Below are positions 13,001 to 22,000 of a DNA stretch of 52,170 nt, in pieces (the stretch's first letter is position 1; each line of letters opens with the position of its first letter). Below the pieces are notes generated by a model. The model searched no databases. It was not told where the DNA came from and worked only from the letters and a program-made list of their open reading frames with translations. Origin of the DNA: an uncultured Thermoguttaceae bacterium (GTDB lineage Bacteria > Planctomycetota > Planctomycetia > Pirellulales > Thermoguttaceae); assembly GCA_937951625.1 (NCBI GenBank), contig CALFBP010000041.1, positions 1-52,170 of the forward strand, given 5' to 3'. The translations under genes were made by a program, and so were the position numbers.

Positions 13001-16000
13001 GGTTCCGCGGCGGGCGGTGGCGTGCCAGAGGTTGTAGTCGATATTCGAGAAGGCCAGGCCCGTCGCCCCAAAGAGGCCGGTAGCGATGCTGGTGCTGCCG
13101 TTGGCAAACACGGCCTGGAGTGTGCCGTGGATGTCGGTGGCCCAGATCGTGCCATTGCCCTGAATGGCAAAGAGTGTGTCCGCGTACTTGCCGTTTTCGA
13201 CGTTTTGCGGGCCGGTGGTCAGGCCGCTCAAGTTGGTAATCGGGTTGCCCGCGCTGTCCCGGAGTAGGGCGACGGGGCGCAAGCGTGGGCCGAGGGGGAC
13301 GCTGACACCGAGAGTTGGATTGGACGCCACGCGGCGGACGATCGTCCTTCCTGGCGGATTGCCCGAACCGGTCGGGCTGTCCCAACCAAAGAAGCCCCAG
13401 TTCCAACCAGCGGGCGAGGCTGTGAAATCACTCATCAGCCGGTACTGCACGGTGCCGTCGGCCGCCAGCCCGGTCACGTTGACCACCTCGAACAAGTTGT
13501 ACTGCCCAGGCTCGACGCCCAGCGGTAGCGGATTAGTGCCCGTCACCTCCGGCGTGTAGGTGACGGGCGTTTGCGTGACCGCGAACAAGCGGCCATCGAC
13601 ATAGGCCAGCCCCGTGACCGGCGCGCCAATGTAGCGCTCGGCCACGGCGGGATACTGATTCCAGGGCACGAATGAGCCGAAGACACCCGGGAGAGCGTCG
13701 TCGGCAAAGGTCAACATGCCCAACGGGACGATGGCGCTGTTGATGCGTGGTCCGCCGGGGCTTGGGCTCGTATCGTAGATCCGGAAATTGTTGGGCGCAT
13801 CGACCGCATTGCCGCCCGAATCGAGCACGAAAAACAGGTTCTGCCAGAAATCGACGCCGCCCCCGCGGTACGGCGCACTTCCCGCGGTCACCTGATACCG
13901 GTTGCCGCCGGCAGGCGCGGTGTACGGGTCGAAGGCGAAGGCCTCCAAGGCCCAACTGCGGGAGTTGCCGCCGCCCAACACCTGCACCGTGGTCCCGACG
14001 ATTTCGCCGGGATAGGAAGCCGCCCCGGCGTCGGCGAGGCCGGCGACGGACGTCGGCACTTCATAGCCCGGCTCTGTTTGCGACACGTTGCCACCGTTGA
14101 GCCAAATCAGGCGGGACTCCGTGCCGGGCGCGATGTTGTCGTAGCGGAGGCCGTAGAGACGCCCGTCGTTGCGGACCCCGATGTCGGAATAGTACATGGC
14201 CCCGTGGTTGTTCGCCCAGCCGGTGTAGGAGAGGTCGATTTGCCGCGCGCCCGTGAAGGGGTTGACGGTGTACACATCGTCGCCGTTTCCGCTGCTGCCG
14301 GTGACGACGAACATCGTCACGTCGGCCAGGGTGAACTCGTCGGCGTAAGCATTCAACTGGAGGACCTTCGACGAGTTCTGGACCAAATAGGACTCGTTGT
14401 CCGAGCCGGTGTTATTCACCGGGAAGGCCGCCGTGACCGCGCCCTGGGCCACGCCGGAGTAATCCGAGAAACCGATATGGTCGTCGATGATCCGCCGCAC
14501 GGAGTTGACCGGTTCCCGGCGCACGAGCCGGGCCTGGGGATCCGCGGTGTCTTCCTGCAAGACCGCGGGAATGCGGTACTTGGGAGCGACCACGACGGTG
14601 TACTCGGTGCCATTGCCCTCGGGTAAATAGACCGGGCCGATCCACGGGTCGAGCACCCCGGTGGAGCCGCGACTCAGTTCGGCATCGCTGCCGCCAAAGA
14701 GATTGGCGTTGCGGTCGTCGAGAATGTTCGAGTCCGTCCCGACGAGGATCAGGCGGCCTTGGGAGTCGAAGACGTACATCGACAAATCGGGGCGGCCGCT
14801 CAGGCTGTCGGCCCAATCCACGTCGAAGGTCACGGGGAAGCGGGTGCCGCGGTCGTTGACCTGACCCAGCGGCGTCAGCGACTGGATGCCCTGCAAATCG
14901 ACGCTGAAGCGGTACGCGTCCGTGTCGGTCTCGCCGCTGGTGTACCCGCCCACCGTGAGCGTCGCCTTGTCCGAGGCCAGGAGGTTGCCGATGCGCTGGG
15001 CCGTGGCCACCGTGTCGTTCAGCCCCGTTTGGGGCGAACCGGTGTCGCGCACCTCGATGTCGAACGAATCGCCCATCAAGGGCGAGCTGTTCGGCATTCC
15101 CAGGACCTCGATGCCGTTGACGGCGTAGCGAATGTCGGCGTGCTTGATGGCCGTGCCGGGAACTTCCTGAAGCTCGCGGAGGCGAATCTGCAATTGGTAC
15201 GAACCAGTTGGATTCGTCTGCCGCAGGGTGCTCGTGCCGGCGTCGAACCGCATCGTGGTCGGAGCCTTGTTGGCGGCGGTGGCGGGGAAGGCCGTATCGC
15301 GGGTCAAGACGAGCGCGCCGTCGACCACGCCATCGTCCAGGACCTTGATGCCCAGTCGCCCGGCCGCGTTCTCGGCGTTGATCGCGTCCTTCACCCTGCG
15401 GGCGATGTCGTTGGCCGTGTCGGTCGCACGGAAATAATCGATCCGCACCCGACCGCTGGTCACGGAGCCGGAACCACTCGACAGGTCGTTGAACTCGAAC
15501 ACCACGATCCGACGCCCGTCGTCCAGACTGAAGTAATCGCCATCCCTGATCGCCGAACCCTGAGGCATTTCCAGCATTTTCAAGGCGGCGCGAACGCGGA
15601 CGTAATAGGTCTCTTGACTCGTGCCGCCGGGCAGGACGGCACGGAAGCCCGCGTCGCGCGGATTTTGGGTGTAATGGTCGGGAATCACGCTGGAATCGCG
15701 GCGCATGGTCCGCGCGATGCCGTGGTCGTAGTTCACCGTCTGGGCCTGGAGTTCGCCCGGCTTGGCCTCCTCGGGGATCTTGTCTGGCGTGGTGGGCGCG
15801 GTCGAGTCGTCGCTCCAGGCCACAATCCGGCCCTGGCTGTCCAAAAGCTCCACCACCGTGTCCAAGGCGAATTGGGTGCGGTCGATATCGATCCAGACCT
15901 CGGTGCCGGGCTTGGCCTCGAAGCTGTAAATGTCCACATCGCCCGGCGCATCGTCGCGGATGTGGCCGTGGACCTGGAAGCCAAGGCGCAGCACGTCGTC

Positions 16001-19000
16001 GCCGGAGTAGAGATTCGGCGCCAATACGCCGAGTCGCTGCCGGGTCTCTTTGGTGTCGTTGGTGGCCGTGGCGCGGGCGGGGGGTTCCAGTTCGTTGACC
16101 ACGGCGACGTTGCGGTCGTTGCTGAACTTCTCGATGCGGATACCCCGCCATTGGCCGGGCCGGGGCGCGAAGGGGTCGGCCGGGTCGGTGCGCAACCCGT
16201 CGTTGTTCGTGTCCGTCTGGGGCGCACGGTTGACGCCGGGCTTGAAGCCCGCCCCTACCGAGTCGTCGGCCAGCGAGGTCAGGACCACGGGGCGGGTACC
16301 CACGCCCAGAATCTGGATCGCGCCGCCAATCCGGTTGGAATTGCTATTGGGAGTGCCGCGCACGGTGAAGCCCGCGGTGGCCCCGCTCAACTTGACCACC
16401 AGGCTCTCATTGGCGTTGCTCTGGAGACGCAAGCCGCTGTCGCCGTGCAAATTATCGACGATGATCTCGTCGTAGAGCACGTGGACAATATCAACGTCGT
16501 CCCAAACCGAGGCGGTAGCGATCACCCCACCACGCACCACCATGCCGTTGATGGCGTTGGCGTCATATTGGTTGAGCCGCACTAACGGGCCGTAGTTGTC
16601 GTCGAAATCGCCGAAGGGCGAATAGGGAACTTCCCACTGCTCGGGCCGGATCGATTCCTGCGACAGATCGAGGTAGGGGACGCTGCGCCCCCAATCGCGG
16701 ACACGGACGCCGGTCAGCGAATTGGCGTCGATGCTCACCACCGACCCAGTGTTGTTCAAGAACGTGTTGTAGACCAACACCGGCTGGGCGCCGCGGACGA
16801 AGATCGTCGAGGCGTCGACTACACCGCGGCCATTGCGGTCGTCTCCGCTCGTGCTGTGCGCGTCGTTGAACTGGAACAGGGTGTTGGTGATCCGGGCATC
16901 GGCCTGACGGATTTCGATGGGGTTGAAGAAGACGTTGCGGCCCTCGATGGCCCCGGAACCGCCGGCGTAGAACACCCGCCCCCAATCCAAGCTTAGCGAG
17001 GCGGTGGGCCAGAGATAGATGCCGCCCCAATCACCTCGGGCGGGGTCCGCCCCGTCGCGAGCACCCGGCGGGGCGTCGAACATGCCGTCGTTGTTCGTGT
17101 CGAACGTGCCGCCCCGGCCATAACGATCGTCCAGGATCGACGTGAACACGATGGGCGAGTTCTTCGATCCCTCGGCGATCAACTGCCCGCCCATCTGGAC
17201 CTCGATCATGCCCCCGCGGAGCTTGACCACCGCCCCTGGGTCGATCAGCAGGCGTCCGTCTGGCCTGGCCACGGTCTGGCCGCGGAAGCCCTCCAGGATG
17301 ACGGTGGGACCGGTGACGATGACCACCGGGTCGGTCGGCGTGCCGCTGACCGTGGCCGTCAGGTTCAAGCGGGAATCGCGGTCGAACGCCACGAGCGGGT
17401 CGGCCTTGTGCGACCGAGCAAAATCGATGGCGTCCTTGATCTTGTTGGCGATCTGGAGCCGGCTGAAGTTGGCCCCGAACGGGATCAGCACGCGTCCCGA
17501 GGGCGCAAATTCCGGCGGGTTGTCGTAATTGAACTCGGGATTGGAAAGGGGATCGGGCCGGGCATGGAACTCGAAAACGACCTTGCCGAAGCCGTCGCTG
17601 ATCGAGAAGTAGTCCTGGTCTTGCACGAAGTCCAGTGGATCGATCGCCGCGTCCGCCGCCCGCGCCACGATCTCGTTGCGATTGCGCATCCCAAGCGATG
17701 TCGTCCCGCGGGCCTCGATCACCCCGCCCGGCGCGCCGGCAATCACCAGTTTCTGCCCGAGCACGTAGGGGATGTCCAGTTCGTCGAACCTGGCCGAGAC
17801 CGTCAGCTTATCCAGGAACTCCCCGGAAACTTGGTCCGTCTGAATCCGCACCGACAGGGCGTTCATGCTGTTGTCGGCCACGAAGTTCCCTTGGATCCGC
17901 GGTCCGCTGCGACCGTAGTCCAGCGTGTAGGCCTCGGCGCTGGCCTGCACCGTGTCCAGCGTGCTCCGGAAACTTTGGAACTTCGTCTCCGCGAAGCTGT
18001 TGGGATCGGCCGACATCGCGGCGTTGGCGCTACGGGTAATGCTGTTGTTGGTGATTGTGGGCCGAGCCTGAACCATGTGGATGGGGTCGAAGGGGTCGTT
18101 GGCGCCCAGCTTACCGCCACCGTACCGGAGGTCGGCATAGTTCACGTAGTTCAGGAAGATGCCCGCCGCTTCATAGACTCGGCGAGTGGGGTCCGTGCCC
18201 ATGGCTTCGTAGTCCAGGTCGTTGCGGAACACCAACCCGCCCCAGTCTCCCTTTGCCGGTTTAGTCGGTAGGCCCCCATAGGTATCGTTGCCGATCGACT
18301 CGTCCTTGTAGGACGTGAATATGACGCTGACCTCTGGGGTGCCGAGAACCTGGAGCGCCCCGCGGCTGCGGTCGTTGTCGCGATCGGACGTGCCAACCAG
18401 GATGTTCGACCCGCCCATCTTGAAAAGCGCCCCGGCGTCGATCATCACCGTCACGCCCTTAGGCACTTCCAACGAAGCACCATCGGCCAACACCGCGTTG
18501 TTTGGCGCTCGGCCAATCTCGTAGGCGATGTTGTCTTGCAGGGTGCTTGACAGGGGTGTGGTGTCGGGATCGAAGAAGACGGCACGGGCGGTCAGACGGA
18601 CTTCTTCAGGACGCTGAGGATTGACCGACGCCGCGATGTTCAAACCCCGCTCGACATGCGCCCGCTGGATCGCATCCTGCACTGCCAAGGCGATGGCGGC
18701 AGCACCATCCGTTGCGCGGAAGATGACTGGCTCGTTGCCCGGCCCGGTCGCCGTTCCCGTCGTGGTGAACTCGAAGCGGACCAGCAATTGGTTCTCGTCA
18801 GCCAAGGTGAAGGTGGGAACCTTGTTCGCCTGGATCAGGGCGTTGAGCACGCTCCCGGTGACGCCGGTGGTCAAGATCGAGCGGCCATGGTTGTCGTTGG
18901 CGAAGTTGTTGCCCACGATCCGCACGATGTCGCCGGGCGTGAACAGATTGCCCGAGTTGGCGGCGGCCAACGCCGCGGAAATCGTGGTGTAGGGATTGGT

Positions 19001-22000
19001 CTCGCTTCCCAACGGGCCGAGTTTCAGCGAAGGCGTCTTGTCGACGAACAACACATGGTCGTTGGAGGCGTCGCCGTCGCCGTAGTCGTAGCTTTGGACG
19101 TTGAACCAAAAATCAAAGGCCCCGCCCGGCTGGCCATCGCCGTCGCCGTCCAACGCGGTTAGGGTCGCGTCGACGATCGTCGTATCGCTGCTGCGGCGGT
19201 CGGCGCGGAAGGTCAGGCGAAGGTCATACGGCCCCTGAGTCGTGCCGCCCATGCCGCTGTCGGCAATCCGCGGGTCGAAGACATTGCCGCTAGCGGCCAC
19301 GGCCACGTAGTATGTACCCGCCGCCAGCCGAAGTTCCAGGTATGAATCGTTGCCAAAATAGTCGTCGTTGCTGGCCAGGACCTGGTGGTTGGCGTCGTAG
19401 AGCGAGATCTTGGTGTCGAGCGTGCTGGCCTCGGGCAAGCGCTCCGCGATCGTCTCGACGCTGAATGTCCCTGCTTGGGCCAGCGTGAACCGGTAGACGT
19501 CCACATCGTTGCTATCGGGCCGATAGAGATATTGTCCATGGACCACTTCCACCGGACTGGGGAACACGGCATCGCGGGGAGCGCCGAGGTAATTCTGTTC
19601 CACGTCGTTGCGCGGGCCGATCGTGGTGTTGTAATTGTGATCGCCCATCACGCTGAACCCGGCAAGATCGTAGGTCTGGCCCAGGCCCAGCAGGCTGAGG
19701 ATTTCGTGCATGGCCGTGACAAACCACGTCCCGCCAAACTCGCTGGTCCCCCAGTCGACACCGTTGTTGATGATTGCCAGCCCTTTCCCCGCCGTGCCGC
19801 CGATAGCGAAGGGGGTATTCATGGGCAGATTCGGATCGACCACGCGTGGATCGCCAGTGACGACGCCGATATCCGCAGCGTGATAGGCATCCGACTCCAA
19901 CTCGATGAATTGAATGCCCATCGCCTTCCCTAGCAGCTCGAAAATCTCGCGCGTGCGCTGGATCTGCTCCGGTCGGGAAAAGATTTGATTGATTTTCGGC
20001 GCGGGGTATTCTCCATAAACCCGAGGGAAATTGTAGGTCACCGTGGCGACGCCGGGCGTGAGGTCGGGCTGGCCTGCCCGGTTGCCGTCGTAATCCGTGG
20101 TGTTGACGTAGTGGTCTTCGGCGAACGGACCCATCAGCGGCGGATTGCCGGGCAAATTGGGATGTCCCGGTTCGTCTTTCCCACCAGGCCAGGGAAGCGA
20201 CGGCAAGGTATTTTTCGGTTGGATCGCCGCGGTGATCACCACGCTCTGCGAGATGGCTTGACCTAAGGCGTCCGCCCCGTCGAAAGCCTCCATCGGCGCA
20301 TAGGCGAAGCCCGTGGAGCCAACGGCAATCGTTGGGGCGTTGGCCCGGGCCGTCGCTCCCGCGAAGACCACGCGATTGCTCTTCGCCTCCGCGCCCAAGC
20401 CCAATTGGGCATTCAGCACGGGGACCATCTTGGCGGCGATTTGGGCGGGGCTGTCGCCCAAGGCGATGGGAATGGCGACATTGGGCCCCGAGGGCGCGCC
20501 CGTGAAAAACTCGAACGTCGTGCCGTTGACGGTGAAAGTCTTGCCATTGAGGAATGAGGCCGTGCCCGATACGTGCAGGGTCGGCAGCAAGTCGTAAGCC
20601 GTGGCAAAACTGGAGTAGTTCGGGTCGGTGCTGGGATTGTCGCTGCCCGGCACGGTGGTCACGGTGGTCATGATCGGCTGGTAGTCGTCGCCGATCCGCA
20701 ACCGGAAGGCGCCGGTGGCGTATGCGTCGAGACTGAAATCGAACGTCAACGTGACGAGGTTCCTCGCCCGGTCGTACACGGCCGAAGCGGGGTTGACTGG
20801 CCCGCGCTGAAACAGAAATCTGGTGGCGAACCCCGGCACATCGGCGAAGATGGGGACGGTCTGGCCGCCGTCCAAGGCGATCTTCGCGCCCGACACGTGA
20901 ATACGAATGCCCAGCGATCCGGCGCTGGCCAGGAGTTCGTTGCGGATTTTCTCCGCGATGCTGGCGGGGGTGTCGGTGGAAGGGTTGACCAGAATCTGGT
21001 TCGGCCCGGTGATGAGCGTGACGAACTCATAATTGGCGCTCGCCCCCCCGTTGCTCACCGTGAATCTCTTGCCCGGCAGATTGGCGATTCCGCCGATGGC
21101 CCCGAAATCGACCGTAATCACCGAGGCCTGGTCATCGAACGGGTTACCGGGGTCCTTGATGGGGAACAGCGCGTAATGGGAAACCTGCTCGGCCGAGGAT
21201 TCCAACAATTCATCATTGTTGAAATAGACTTCGACCACGTTCCGCTGCTGTTGCAACTTGGTCCGCACCACGTGAAAACCGGTATTGCCGGCCGAGGGTT
21301 GAGGAACCGCGGCGGCCCCGGTCAGAAGCACGCGGATCGGCTGGCCCGAGGTGCCCGCCCCATCCGTGGTCGGCGAGGCGACGACGTCGGGGCCCATGAT
21401 GGCGTTGATGCGGGCAGCGATGTTGTTTCTTGTAGCGCCGGCCGAAGTGCCCAGCGGGATCTGATTCCCCGCTGGGGTGCTCCCCTGCGCAATGAACGTG
21501 AACGTCTCGCTGCGTGCGCCGTACTGTATGCTGAACTGCTTGCCCACCAGCGCGGGACCGAAATTGGTTACGTCGAGCACGGCGTACGCGACGCGCGAAG
21601 TGCTGATCGCCGAGTCGGACACGACGAGTTCCACATCGTAACTGGTGCCCGTGAATTGCACGCGGAGCGGGCGGCCCAAGGCGTCGTTCACCGCCCTGGC
21701 CGTCACTTCCGCCTGCGGCGCAAACCGCGCGTTCACGGCGTTGACAATGTTGTCCCGCGTGGCCGTGGTCGTGGCCCCAAGCGGAATCCCCCCCGGCCCG
21801 AAGGTGAACGTCTCCTCCCGGGAACCGTAGCGCACGATCAGCTGATTGCTCACGGTCGGCTGCACGGTGGGACTTAAATCGAGCACCGCATCTTCCAGCG
21901 CGACGTGCCGGACTGGCTGAGGCACAACCGCCGTCACCGTGGGACCGAGATTGATCGAGAACGGATGCACATAGTCCTGCCCCACCCAATTGCCTTGGCT

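Noticed and set aside
14412-16151. Minus-strand open frame of 579 residues
   Set aside because: It is in a different register from the giant frame and gives Arg/Gly/His-rich text without domains.
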